A stretch of DNA of 48,517 bases from an uncultured Nitrosomonas sp. (GTDB taxonomy: Bacteria; Pseudomonadota; Gammaproteobacteria; Burkholderiales; Nitrosomonadaceae). Made by a program: the position numbers and the translations under genes. Numbering within the stretch: position 1 is the stretch's first letter; every line of letters begins with the position of its first letter. Shown in pieces: positions 39,508 through 48,337 of the stretch. The stretch spans positions 1-48,517 of the forward strand of contig CADEDJ010000021.1 in the NCBI GenBank assembly GCA_902826055.1. Reading direction: 5' to 3'. The notes beneath the pieces were generated by a model. It was not told where the DNA came from. It did no database searches and saw nothing but the letters and a program-made list of their open reading frames with translations.

Positions 39508-41340
39508 ATGCCTATCTCATCGCTAATAATTAGGGCTGCATCTGTATTAGCATCGTATGCAACAATTGTCACACTATTATTTTTTGCACATAATGTTTTT
39601 GCTAGATCCAATGAAATTAAATTTGCACTAACAGACCAGCCAGGACGCTGGTTTGATACCGGTTCAACCGTGGCTGGTAGTCGTTCTATTGCAATTGCCA
39701 CACCAGGTGTACGTGTTAGTTTCTCGGGCAATTCCAATACGGTTCATACCCGCACCAGTCTGATTTATCCAACGGGTGCCGTGAATATGCCATTTAATAC
39801 CGAACCGCGAAAAGGTGGCGATGATGTGACGTTAACAACGCCGGGTTTATACGTATTCACCTGCAGTATTCATCCCTATATGTTCGGTGCGGTAATTGTG
39901 GATGATCCAAAGACAACCGGTCTAGATCTCGGAGATTCGTTAAGTTTGATTAATGGCATTACGGTTCCGAGCAGCAGTGATTTGGCAACGCGTTTGTTGC
40001 GGACATTTTTCATAGCCACCAATCCCGCTAACTGGCAAAACTATGCGCGCAACACACCTTGGACAGTTACATATCCTAACGTTGATGTGCGCGTTGATAG
40101 CGGTGTGGTCAATTTACCGGCCGTGTTGAATGCTCGATATGGCAACGATATCAAGCTGGAAGAGCTGAGCAATCCTGAAGCTCCGGCTGTTGGTGAAATT
40201 CTGGTGACGACGCAATTTGAAACAACTGCCGGAAAATCAAAACCTGGCACGGTATCGGCTGTGAATGGAACTTCTTGGAAGGTGACGCGAAAAGTGGCTT
40301 TGCCTTCAATTAACATGAACAATCCGCATAACCTGTGGACCGACAAAAATCAAAAGGTTATCTACGTAACACAATGGTTTGATAGTAAATTGACAGTTTA
40401 TGATCGGCTGACAGGTCAATTGATCCGTAATGTGTCCGTCGGTGAATCGCCCGCGCATGTGATGACTTTGACCGATAGCGACCGGATTCATGTGACCAAT
40501 AACGGCGACAGCCGGAATGATTCCGTCATGGAGCTGGCACCGTTGGCAACTTCGGTGTTGCGCCGTGTCGATATTGGCCGGGGTAATCCCCATGCGCACT
40601 GGATGAGTCACGATGGCAAACATATGGTAACAGCCAATGCAATTTCCGGTGATACCACCCAATATAATTTTCGGGCTAATGCGATTGACGCCATCGTGCC
40701 GGCCAATAGTCCATTTAGCCACCCTTTGGCAACGGGCATGATGCCGGATGCAAGTAAATATTACCTATCGAATTTACTGGACAGCGTAATAACCGTAGTG
40801 GATATGAATACCCATCAGGTTATTAAAGAGATCAACATGATCGCGAACTATGATCCTGTGTCAGGCGTTATATCAGGACCGGTCGGTGCCTTGCCAATAC
40901 AAACCCCCGTTTCACCCGACGGCACCAATATGGTGACGGCAAATACTCTGACAGGAACGATTACGGTCCTAAATACTGCAACGGATGAGATTGTTGCAAT
41001 GTTGCCATGCGATCCAGGTTGTCATGGGGTTCAGTACGGTGCTAAGCAGGGCGGTGGTTATTACGCCTATGTCTCCAGCAAATTCTCGAACAGATTGCTG
41101 GTCGTTGACCCGGATCCGAATCAAGATGGCAATCCAATCGATGCCGCCATTGTGGGTAGTGTCGGACTTTTCTCTGCGGATACTACGCTTAAGGATGCCA
41201 GAATAACTGGAAATCCGGGAATGGGTGGACAAGGTATCCTTGCAGTTCCTGTGGTATACAACGGCTGGGTACAAAATTTACCGGCTCAGTGGACGAATCA
41301 ATTAACGCCAGCGCAACGCAGCCCGATGCATTCTCACTAA
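39508..41340 (+). CDS. Exported cupredoxin / YncE-like beta-propeller protein
   Basis: The 610-residue protein begins with a signal peptide (about 32 residues, ending near HNVFARS). Residues ~36-133 look like a cupredoxin: H80 in NTVHTRTS, and C119, H122 and M125 in FTCSIHPYMFG, the ligand order of a type-1 blue copper site. From about residue 270 onward are YVTN/YncE-type propeller repeats (NLWTDKNQKVIYVTQWFDSKLTVYD, ITVLNTATDEIVAMLP). The role is unknown; periplasmic electron transfer or substrate binding is plausible in a copper-rich ammonia oxidiser. AGAGGAA precedes the ATG, and an intrinsic terminator follows. Confidence 0.88.
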   Translation: MPISSLIIRAASVLASYATIVTLLFFAHNVFARSNEIKFALTDQPGRWFDTGSTVAGSRSIAIATPGVRVSFSGNSNTVHTRTSLIYPTGAVNMPFNTEPRKGGDDVTLTTPGLYVFTCSIHPYMFGAVIVDDPKTTGLDLGDSLSLINGITVPSSSDLATRLLRTFFIATNPANWQNYARNTPWTVTYPNVDVRVDSGVVNLPAVLNARYGNDIKLEELSNPEAPAVGEILVTTQFETTAGKSKPGTVSAVNGTSWKVTRKVALPSINMNNPHNLWTDKNQKVIYVTQWFDSKLTVYDRLTGQLIRNVSVGESPAHVMTLTDSDRIHVTNNGDSRNDSVMELAPLATSVLRRVDIGRGNPHAHWMSHDGKHMVTANAISGDTTQYNFRANAIDAIVPANSPFSHPLATGMMPDASKYYLSNLLDSVITVVDMNTHQVIKEINMIANYDPVSGVISGPVGALPIQTPVSPDGTNMVTANTLTGTITVLNTATDEIVAMLPCDPGCHGVQYGAKQGGGYYAYVSSKFSNRLLVVDPDPNQDGNPIDAAIVGSVGLFSADTTLKDARITGNPGMGGQGILAVPVVYNGWVQNLPAQWTNQLTPAQRSPMHSH

Positions 41341-41417
41341 GCACTGCCAGACTTAAACCAGAAAGCACTGATTAAGGGTTGATATTGCTGGAAACCTAAT
41401 GAGTGCTTATCTCGCTT

Positions 41418-41443
41418 CCCCGCTGCAACTAGCGGGGGTTTTT
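41418..41443 (+). terminator. Rho-independent terminator
   Basis: CCCCGCT (41418-41424) pairs with AGCGGGG (41431-41437) around a six-base loop, followed by a TTTTT tract (41439-41443). It ends the transcript of the cupredoxin-propeller gene and separates it from the converging minus-strand gene. Confidence 0.9.
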
Positions 41444-41501
41444 CTTAGCACAATGTAGAATTTGTTTTGCTATCTAACGCTTCATTTAAATCTGTAGAGG
41501 C

Positions 41502-42836
41502 TTAACTTATTCCTTGCAATAAATCGTGCTCAATTTTTTTTGCCCAGTCGATCGATTCACCTCGTTTCTCACGTGCTTCACGAATGAGGCGAAGATTACG
41601 TGCAGTTGATTCAGCTTCCCAAGATTCCCGAATGACTACGATCGCATTTTCAAGAGCAATGATTGCAGCCTCTTGATTGTTGGCAAGTACTGCAAGTTCC
41701 ACAAGTGCGGCATGATCCCAATAATCCGGTTTTCCTGCTGCAATGCGGCGTTCAACCGCATACGTCACAACCGGTAATATTTTTTCACGGCGTGGATCGG
41801 GTGGTTCGGCGAGTTCCATCAGGGTTACCGCATTGATGCCGGGAAAGGCATCACGCCAATCGGCTTCGAAGCCTTTAAGATAAGCTTCTATGGCTTGTTT
41901 GAGCAATCCTTGAACGAGACGATCTTGCGTGGATTGGGTGGCGGCTTCCCAGCGATCTTTGTAAATACGACCTAAAATACTGTAAGTTTCACTACTGGGG
42001 CCGCGTTTTGCAATCAAATCAAGCACTACTTTTTCTGCTTCATTACCCCGGCCAGCCCGGTTCAAAGCGAGACCGAGTTGTTCTTGCACCATTACCGTAG
42101 CAGCAAGCGGCGGTGGCATTTTGGGTACAAGATCGATCATGTCCTGCCAGCCTCTGACGGCACGATAAGATAGTAACAAATCGATCATCACACCGGATTC
42201 AGTATCCACAAAGGTTGCCTGCTGACTCAGCTCATCCTCGATTGCCCGCACTGCATCTAAACCTCGTTTGCGCGCATTGGATAAGCGTTTTTTGATCTGT
42301 TCCGAGTAATCGACTTGATCTCGAAATACATCGGTTTTGAGACGTTGGATATCCGGATAATTATCCACAAATTGATACAATGAGCTACCGGTAGTACGTT
42401 TAAGTATCTCGCGGAGTCTCTCTGCAAGGAAAGTAGACGTTAGAGTAATATCAACAGGTTTGCCATCTGCATCGATTTCATATGAAATGCTGCGTAATTG
42501 CGCAACATCGAAGAGAAGTTGCCGCGTATCGTTAGCGAAAAGCAATACCGTTGTGGCCGAACGAACGCCGTGGCGCATTCCTAATTCATAAAATACATTG
42601 GCATTAGCCGTAGTGAGGTCGGCGATAACGTACTCACACAAAATGAGCTGCTCGAGCATCGACTTGTGAATAATGCCTCCCATCATTTCTTCGGCGACAC
42701 GTAAAGGATCAAGTCCAGCAGCAATGATTACTGGCTTAATTAATTGTTCATAAACCGCATCAAAATCGATGGCCTTACCAGAAGATGTGGGTTTCTTCCC
42801 AAATGGCATTAATACAAAACAGAGGGATTTAGTCAT
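41502..42836 (-). CDS. TIR-like/deoxyribosyltransferase-like domain with TRAFs-binding (DUF4071-like) repeats
   Basis: The 444-residue soluble protein has an N-terminal alpha/beta domain (about 1-140): SLCFVLMPFG, ADLTTANANVFYELGMRHG and ATTVLLFAND. This resembles nucleoside 2-deoxyribosyltransferase/TIR-like folds; the E of FYELG sits where those enzymes have a catalytic Glu. The C-terminal half has TPR-like repeats of the MAP3K TRAFs-binding (DUF4071) type: SSETYSILGRIYKDRWEA, AIEAYLKGFEADWRDAFPGINAVTLMEL. The plus-strand patatin gene carries the same kind of repeat. The frame is open to TTG 42848; ATG 42836 is preferred. Probably a sensor or regulator of the neighbouring effectors; this is inference. 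Confidence 0.82.
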   Translation of the reverse strand: MTKSLCFVLMPFGKKPTSSGKAIDFDAVYEQLIKPVIIAAGLDPLRVAEEMMGGIIHKSMLEQLILCEYVIADLTTANANVFYELGMRHGVRSATTVLLFANDTRQLLFDVAQLRSISYEIDADGKPVDITLTSTFLAERLREILKRTTGSSLYQFVDNYPDIQRLKTDVFRDQVDYSEQIKKRLSNARKRGLDAVRAIEDELSQQATFVDTESGVMIDLLLSYRAVRGWQDMIDLVPKMPPPLAATVMVQEQLGLALNRAGRGNEAEKVVLDLIAKRGPSSETYSILGRIYKDRWEAATQSTQDRLVQGLLKQAIEAYLKGFEADWRDAFPGINAVTLMELAEPPDPRREKILPVVTYAVERRIAAGKPDYWDHAALVELAVLANNQEAAIIALENAIVVIRESWEAESTARNLRLIREAREKRGESIDWAKKIEHDLLQGIS

Positions 42837-42848
42837 GGCATTTTCCAA

Positions 42849-43083
42849 GAATTAATGTGGTATTTTCTCATCGAAAAATATTGAAAAATTGTTGGATTTA
42901 ATGAATGTTGTTTTTTATTATTAATGTACGACAATTATCATGAAAAATAGATTTATTTTCAGTTACTTTCCCCATATCATCAGCTTAAATATTTAGCAAT
43001 TATAAAATTAACGCACGCTAAAACTTATATAACGTTATCGTTACAGCCTCAAGTAACTCGTCATCGAATAAGAGGGAATTTTT
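42849..43083. promoter_or_regulatory. Divergent promoter region of the patatin/TIR cluster
   Basis: This is an AT-rich intergenic region that must start transcription both ways. It contains the inverted repeat TAACG-TTAT-CGTTA (43030-43043), a possible operator, 40 bases before the patatin gene start. AAGAGGG (43070-43076) is the Shine-Dalgarno sequence of that gene. No protein-coding potential is seen. Confidence 0.45.
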
Positions 43084-45780
43084 ATGGTTCTTGAATTTGA
43101 ACAAAAAGAACAATTATTAATTGAGATCAAGAAGATAATTGAAAACAAATGCTTTTCGAGTGATCTCCATGACATTAGGACACAGATCGCTTCCCTGAAG
43201 AAACATTTTGAGTATGATTGGGCATGTCAATTGTTACAAATAGCCTATGAAAAGCGGCGATCTGAAAACACAATCACAAAAGATTGGTGGCAATTTGAAT
43301 CAACCCAAGATGATGTCTGGATCATTCAGCAGCAGGCATTTTGTACCTACAAAGATGAGAATCTTCCGTTAAAAACGCGATTTGAACAAGCCATTATTTT
43401 GCTGGAACACATTGGATTACGGAGTCCGGATAATAATAATGTAGAAACCCTTGGCCTAGGCGGTGCAGTTTATAAGCAGAAATGGCAAAAATTTGGCCAG
43501 CTCGATGATTTATATGAAGCACTGTTTTTCTATCGCGCCGCTTTTGAGCGTAATCCTTGCAAAGGGATGGGGTATGATGGTGTCAATGCAGCATTTATTC
43601 TGGATTTATTGGCCAATCGTGCCAATAGTATCGCGCAACGCAATGGTAATATATCGCAAGAAGCAGGGCAGTTGCAGCAGCAAGCTTTAGTATTACGCCA
43701 GCAAATGCTGGCACATATATCTGAATGGTCAGAAGCAGCCCAAAATCTTGATGAAGAGAGTCAGCAATGGTTTGCCATTACAGTTGCTGAAATTTATTTC
43801 GGTTTAAAGGATTATCAGAAGGCTACCGAATGGCTTGGCAAGGCGGCTATCATTCAGGCCGATAACTGGAAAAAGCAAACAGTGTTTGCTCAATTGATGC
43901 AAATCGCTCGCCTGCAGGGGATAGCCTTGCCTAAGGAAACGGATGATCTGGCAAATTGGCATTCAGCCTGGCAAACGTTGTCGCAAATTGTTGGTAAAGA
44001 AAGCATTCGTTGTGCCATTCAATCCGGGTTGGGTAAGGTTGGACTGGCGCTTTCGGGGGGTGGCTTTCGCGCTTCTTTTTTCCATTTGGGTGTAATGGCA
44101 CGATTAGCGGAAATCGATGCACTGAGAGGCGTGGAAGTCCTATCCACAGTATCCGGCGGTAGTATTCTGGGAGCTTACTATTATCTGGAAGTACAAAACC
44201 TACTTCAAACAAAAGCAGATCATGAGATTACTCGTGACGATTACATCGATGTGGTTCGCCGCGTACAGAAAAATTTTCTGGAGGGTGTGCAAACCAATAT
44301 TAGAATGCAAACACTTGCGAGTGTAAAAGATAATTGGCGCTTTATTATTGGCAATAAAGACTACTCCCGCAGCCACCGCCTGGGTGAATTTTATGAATCT
44401 CAGCTCTATCAAAGAATTTTAGATAATCATGTTGAAGGTGTTTCGCGCACCATGCCTGAATTGCGAATCAAACCCAAAGGTGAGCAAAATTCGCAATCAT
44501 TCAAGCCAAAATTTTCGAATTGGTTACGGCGAGCCAAGGTGCCTGCGATTGTGCTTAACAGTACCTCTTTAAATTCCGGTCACAATTGGCAGTTCACTGC
44601 ACATACTATGGGCGAGCCCGCCAGTTCGATTAGCGGTGAGATTGATGTCAATACACATTATCAGCAACAGTTGTATGAAGATGCGCCAACTAAGGATTTA
44701 CAGAATTATCGTCTGGGCTATGCCGTAGCCGCTTCGGCATGTGTGCCTGGCTTGTTTGAGCCGTTGACAATCACCGGGCTTTACGAGGACTGCACTGTGC
44801 GCCTAGTCGATGGGGGTGTTCACGATAATCAGGGAATAGCCGGCCTGCTGAAAGAAAACTGTACACGGATATTATGCAGCGATGCTTGCGGTCAGATGGG
44901 TGATACTAGCGATCCTTCCGATGCGCCGCCAAGTGTTCTAATGCGTGCCAGTGCAATCTTGCAGGATCGAGTACGCGAAGCAGAACATCAAGACCTGCGC
45001 TATCGTTTGGATAGCCGTGCTCTGGACGGCTTGTTTTTCGTACATACCCGGAAAGAATTGGAAACTGAATCACTCGATTGGATTTCCAGAAGCATTCAAC
45101 ACAAGACGCCCAAAATAGACAAAGACAGCCTGACTTCCTACGGTATTGATCGCGAATTACAAGAAAAAATTGCCACTATGCGCACCGACCTTGATGCATT
45201 TACCGAAGTGGAAGCGTATGCGCTGATGGCCAGTGGTTACCAAATCACCAAACGTGAATTCGAGTTATTGCAGGAACAACACCATAAAGAGGGCAGTCCT
45301 GGCAGCTGGGGAGGCTATGATATCAAAGCAGTCGGTGTAGATTGGCCTTTCCGTCCGTTGTTGCCTTTGCTGGCGATGAAGCCGGATGCCAACGCACAAC
45401 GGAAGGATTTAAGTTTGCAATTACAGGTTGCGCGTAAGATCTTTTTTAAAACATGGGATTTGAGCCTACATTACAAAATTTTGGCTTCGATAGCAATGCT
45501 TGCTGTTTTGGCTGGCTTGTTGGGTTTTTTATGGATAATACGAAATGAAACCGCCATTGAAACGATCACTTGGGGAGAGTTGTTAATAATAATTGGCGCT
45601 GCTGGTATTGTGTGCTTTCTACCTATAATCGAGTGGCTAAAGCCTGCCGGGATGGCAAGAAGCGGTCTATTTAAGTTTACCCTCGCCGTGCTTGGCTGTA
45701 TTTTGGCCAATGTGCATCTGTATTGTGTTGATCGATGGTTTCTGGCTCGAGGAAAGCTAGATCGCTTGTTGAAATTATAA
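43084..45780 (+). CDS. TRAFs-binding-like / patatin phospholipase / membrane fusion protein
   Basis: This 898-residue protein has three parts. Residues ~1-300 are helical, with a TRAFs-binding/TPR-like block (ETLGLGGAVYKQKW...ALFFYRAAFERNPCKGMGYDGVNAAFIL) like that of the divergent neighbour. Residues ~318-600 form a patatin-like phospholipase: oxyanion loop SGGGFR (324-329), nucleophile S357 in STVSGGS, and catalytic Asp D576 in LVDGG. Near residues 795-880 are about three membrane helices. A lipase acting at the inner membrane, with the N-terminus as the regulatory part, is the natural reading. The TIR-ankyrin gene follows 78 bases later, probably in the same operon. Confidence 0.88.
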   Translation: MVLEFEQKEQLLIEIKKIIENKCFSSDLHDIRTQIASLKKHFEYDWACQLLQIAYEKRRSENTITKDWWQFESTQDDVWIIQQQAFCTYKDENLPLKTRFEQAIILLEHIGLRSPDNNNVETLGLGGAVYKQKWQKFGQLDDLYEALFFYRAAFERNPCKGMGYDGVNAAFILDLLANRANSIAQRNGNISQEAGQLQQQALVLRQQMLAHISEWSEAAQNLDEESQQWFAITVAEIYFGLKDYQKATEWLGKAAIIQADNWKKQTVFAQLMQIARLQGIALPKETDDLANWHSAWQTLSQIVGKESIRCAIQSGLGKVGLALSGGGFRASFFHLGVMARLAEIDALRGVEVLSTVSGGSILGAYYYLEVQNLLQTKADHEITRDDYIDVVRRVQKNFLEGVQTNIRMQTLASVKDNWRFIIGNKDYSRSHRLGEFYESQLYQRILDNHVEGVSRTMPELRIKPKGEQNSQSFKPKFSNWLRRAKVPAIVLNSTSLNSGHNWQFTAHTMGEPASSISGEIDVNTHYQQQLYEDAPTKDLQNYRLGYAVAASACVPGLFEPLTITGLYEDCTVRLVDGGVHDNQGIAGLLKENCTRILCSDACGQMGDTSDPSDAPPSVLMRASAILQDRVREAEHQDLRYRLDSRALDGLFFVHTRKELETESLDWISRSIQHKTPKIDKDSLTSYGIDRELQEKIATMRTDLDAFTEVEAYALMASGYQITKREFELLQEQHHKEGSPGSWGGYDIKAVGVDWPFRPLLPLLAMKPDANAQRKDLSLQLQVARKIFFKTWDLSLHYKILASIAMLAVLAGLLGFLWIIRNETAIETITWGELLIIIGAAGIVCFLPIIEWLKPAGMARSGLFKFTLAVLGCILANVHLYCVDRWFLARGKLDRLLKL

Positions 45781-45858
45781 GTATCTTTTACTTTTGTGGT
45801 AGCACGTGTTTTTCACAAAAAACGATTCAATTCTGAACTATCGAGAGGAGTTTTGATA

Positions 45859-47850
45859 ATGGCTACACCAACCATTTTCATCAGCTATCGGCGCGAAGAT
45901 TCAGCGGGCCAATCCGGACGAATATTTGACCGTCTCGTACAGCAATATGGCAAAAAATATATTTATCGTGACATCGAATCTATCCCCGCCGGTGAAGATT
46001 TTGTGGAAGCAGTGCAAGAAAAAATCAAACAGTCAGATATTCTATTGGTATTAATTGGAACCAAGTGGTTGACCGCAGCGGATGGGGAAGGGCGCTGGCG
46101 ATTGGCTGATGAAAATGATCTGGTTAGAGTTGAAATCGTTACTGCACTAAAACGCAATATGCGTGTTATTCCGGTATTGCTGCAAGGCGCTTCTATTCCC
46201 AAAGCCAAAGATCTCCCCGGCGAACTCGCAAAATTGGTGCAACGCAATGCAGTTGAAATCAGGGATACCAACTTCGATCTGGATATCGAACAGCTTATTG
46301 TCAAGATTGGATCCTCATGGCGTAACACATTCATCAGAACGTTTGCCCGCTGGCCGGTGTATGTGGTGATTACACTGCTGTTGGCAAGTCCGCTGGGGTT
46401 CTGGATCTATCCTCAAGTTGCACTCACTCCGGAGAAAGCCCGCATCCAGATTGCTCAGATGGGCATGGAATACACTGCAGATACTTTCATCGAGACTGCG
46501 AGGAAAGGCGATATCCAAGCTGTTGGATTGTTTTTGCGCGCAGGAATGGATCCCAATGTAAAAAATAATGTTATGAAAAGGAATGAATATAGAGAATCTG
46601 CTGCGATGCTGGCCGCAGCAAACGGTCACCTCGACGTCGTGAAATTGCTGAAAGCAAAAGGAGCCAGTCTTGACGAGGCCATGCCTTGGGCGATCGGACA
46701 CGAGCAAAAACAGGTATTGGATTTCATGTTCGAGAGCAACCCGGAGCAAAACGCGATTAATCTAGGTTTACTTGCTGCTGCTGGTAACGGTGCCATTGAT
46801 ATCGTCAAAACTTTACTCGATAGAGGAGCCGATATTAACTTTATCGATAAAGACACCGGCGATTCGGCATTTATGCGAGCTGTTGGTTATCCTCCAGATA
46901 TAAAGATGGCTCGCTTTTTACTGTCAAATGGGGTGACAGATATCAACCTCAAAAATCGAATTGGAAGAACCGCATTGTTTAATGCGGTTGAAAGCTTCGA
47001 TACAGAATTGGTAGATTTATTGCTTGCTCACGGCGCTAACGTTAATGTAAAGGATAAGGATGACGTCACTCCTTTATATGAAGCCATAAGGGGCGGTTTC
47101 ATGTCTAAAAGCGGTGATGAAAATGGACAGTTGCGTTTTGAAATCTCCCGAAGGTTGCTCGATAAAGGAGCTGATCTTACCATTCAAAAGAAAGGATTAA
47201 CTCCCTGGTTAACACCTTTATCGCTGGCTATATACCAAGGATTCCCGGAAATCGCCGTGTTGCTAATCGAACGGGGGGCTGATCCCAACGACCCAACTGG
47301 GAGTCGTAAATATGACAATCATGGTGACAAAAATTACACAGTCCTGATGCAAGCAGCAGCAAATGGCATGAGCAATGTGGTCAAAATCTTACTTGCCAAA
47401 GGAGCAGACGTAAATGCCCACAGCGAGAATGGTTGGTCACCTTTATTAAGTGCTGCTGCAGGTCCTCGCGGGAATGAAATTATACCGATACTTCTTGACA
47501 GCGGCGCAGATGCTGGATGGACCGATGAATTCGGACGAAATGTGTTGATGGTAGTTAACTGGAACTCAAGTTCCCTTGAGGAGGAAATTTTCAAAAGACT
47601 CGTCAAAAGCGGCGTAAAAGTCAATGCGGTTGATAAAAACGGCTGGACTGCTTTGATGCATGCTGCAAATTCTCCATTCTACGAGAATCCAGATTTCATT
47701 CAGCAATTGCTTCGTTACGGGGCCAATACAACCATGAAAAATAATGTGGGTGATACTGCCTTGGCAATTGCCACTAAGCGAGATTTTAAAAAAACTATGC
47801 ACCTTCTTAATACGCACGCAACAAATCAGCGTAGAAATCAAGGGAAGTAA
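45859..47850 (+). CDS. TIR domain / membrane helix / ankyrin-repeat protein
   Basis: The 663-residue protein starts with a bacterial TIR domain (1-~150): TIFISYRREDSAGQSGRIFDRL, YIYRDIESIPAGEDF, SDILLVLIGTKWL, and E92 in LVRVEIVTAL at the position of the NADase Glu. One membrane helix follows (residues ~165-185, VYVVITLLLASPLGFWIY). About ten ankyrin repeats come next (for example ADINFIDKDTGDSAFMRAV, GANVNVKDKDDVTPLYEAI, GADVNAHSENGWSPLLSAA). The frame is open from 45796, but ATG 45859 has GAGAGGAG before it and begins at the TIR domain. A predicted NAD-consuming effector or signal producer, with ankyrins as recognition part; activity is unproven. Confidence 0.9.
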   Translation: MATPTIFISYRREDSAGQSGRIFDRLVQQYGKKYIYRDIESIPAGEDFVEAVQEKIKQSDILLVLIGTKWLTAADGEGRWRLADENDLVRVEIVTALKRNMRVIPVLLQGASIPKAKDLPGELAKLVQRNAVEIRDTNFDLDIEQLIVKIGSSWRNTFIRTFARWPVYVVITLLLASPLGFWIYPQVALTPEKARIQIAQMGMEYTADTFIETARKGDIQAVGLFLRAGMDPNVKNNVMKRNEYRESAAMLAAANGHLDVVKLLKAKGASLDEAMPWAIGHEQKQVLDFMFESNPEQNAINLGLLAAAGNGAIDIVKTLLDRGADINFIDKDTGDSAFMRAVGYPPDIKMARFLLSNGVTDINLKNRIGRTALFNAVESFDTELVDLLLAHGANVNVKDKDDVTPLYEAIRGGFMSKSGDENGQLRFEISRRLLDKGADLTIQKKGLTPWLTPLSLAIYQGFPEIAVLLIERGADPNDPTGSRKYDNHGDKNYTVLMQAAANGMSNVVKILLAKGADVNAHSENGWSPLLSAAAGPRGNEIIPILLDSGADAGWTDEFGRNVLMVVNWNSSSLEEEIFKRLVKSGVKVNAVDKNGWTALMHAANSPFYENPDFIQQLLRYGANTTMKNNVGDTALAIATKRDFKKTMHLLNTHATNQRRNQGK

Positions 47851-48337
47851 TAGGATTGCACCATAACGGTGTTTTTGAAATTTTATATTTATCTTTTATA
47901 AGCATTTGAATAAAAAGTAAATTTATAAGAAACTGAAGAAACCAGTTATGTAGAGATCACTATCAGAAGTGTGCTCGGATTGTCATATTATGTTGCTCTA
48001 AGTAACCCGCCGCAAGCAAGAAGTTCTTTCTTTTCAAGATATCTTAATCTCTGCGGGTTCAATTCCCCGCCCCTTGGGGCGAAAGCTGGTTGAAAACCAG
48101 TAGATTGAAGAGCGCAGTAAATACCCCGCTGCTTGCGGCGGGGTGCTTTATTTTGCGATCTTCAATATCTTCATTTTTTGTAGCCATTGACTAACAAATT
48201 GTGGTTTTTATCACCGCATAACTTTCTCTAATCATGTAATTTTCTTTTGCAAGCACAAGAATAGAATTTTCTTAATTGGAGAGGTGGATTCTAGGCTTTA
48301 AGTTTTTTAAAAATTCGACATCAAATTCGGAGATCAA
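47851..48337. other. Intergenic region downstream of the TIR-ankyrin gene
   Basis: The first 150 bases are AT-rich with nothing recognisable. The middle holds the structured inverted-repeat element at 48006-48143. The last 190 bases before the lectin-like gene are AT-rich and probably contain its promoter; GGAG at 48329 is the likely Shine-Dalgarno sequence. Confidence 0.5.
48006..48143. repeat. Structured inverted-repeat element (MITE- or RNA-like)
   Basis: CCCGCCGCAAGCA (48006-48018) is the exact reverse complement of TGCTTGCGGCGGG (48130-48142), bounding about 137 bases. Inside are three further hairpins: GCGGG/CCCGC (48053-48071), CGCCCC-TT-GGGGCG (48069-48082) and CTGGTT-GAA-AACCAG (48087-48101). 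The right end also folds alone as CCCCGC/GCGGGG (48124-48143), followed by TGCTTTATTTTG like a terminator. It may be a miniature mobile element, a REP-like unit or a structured RNA. Copy number is needed to decide. Confidence 0.5.

Noticed and set aside
48053..48071. tRNA T-arm-like sequence GCGGGTTCAATTCCCCGC
   Set aside because: There is no matching acceptor stem, D arm or anticodon arm upstream or downstream. It is better explained as one hairpin of the larger inverted-repeat element.
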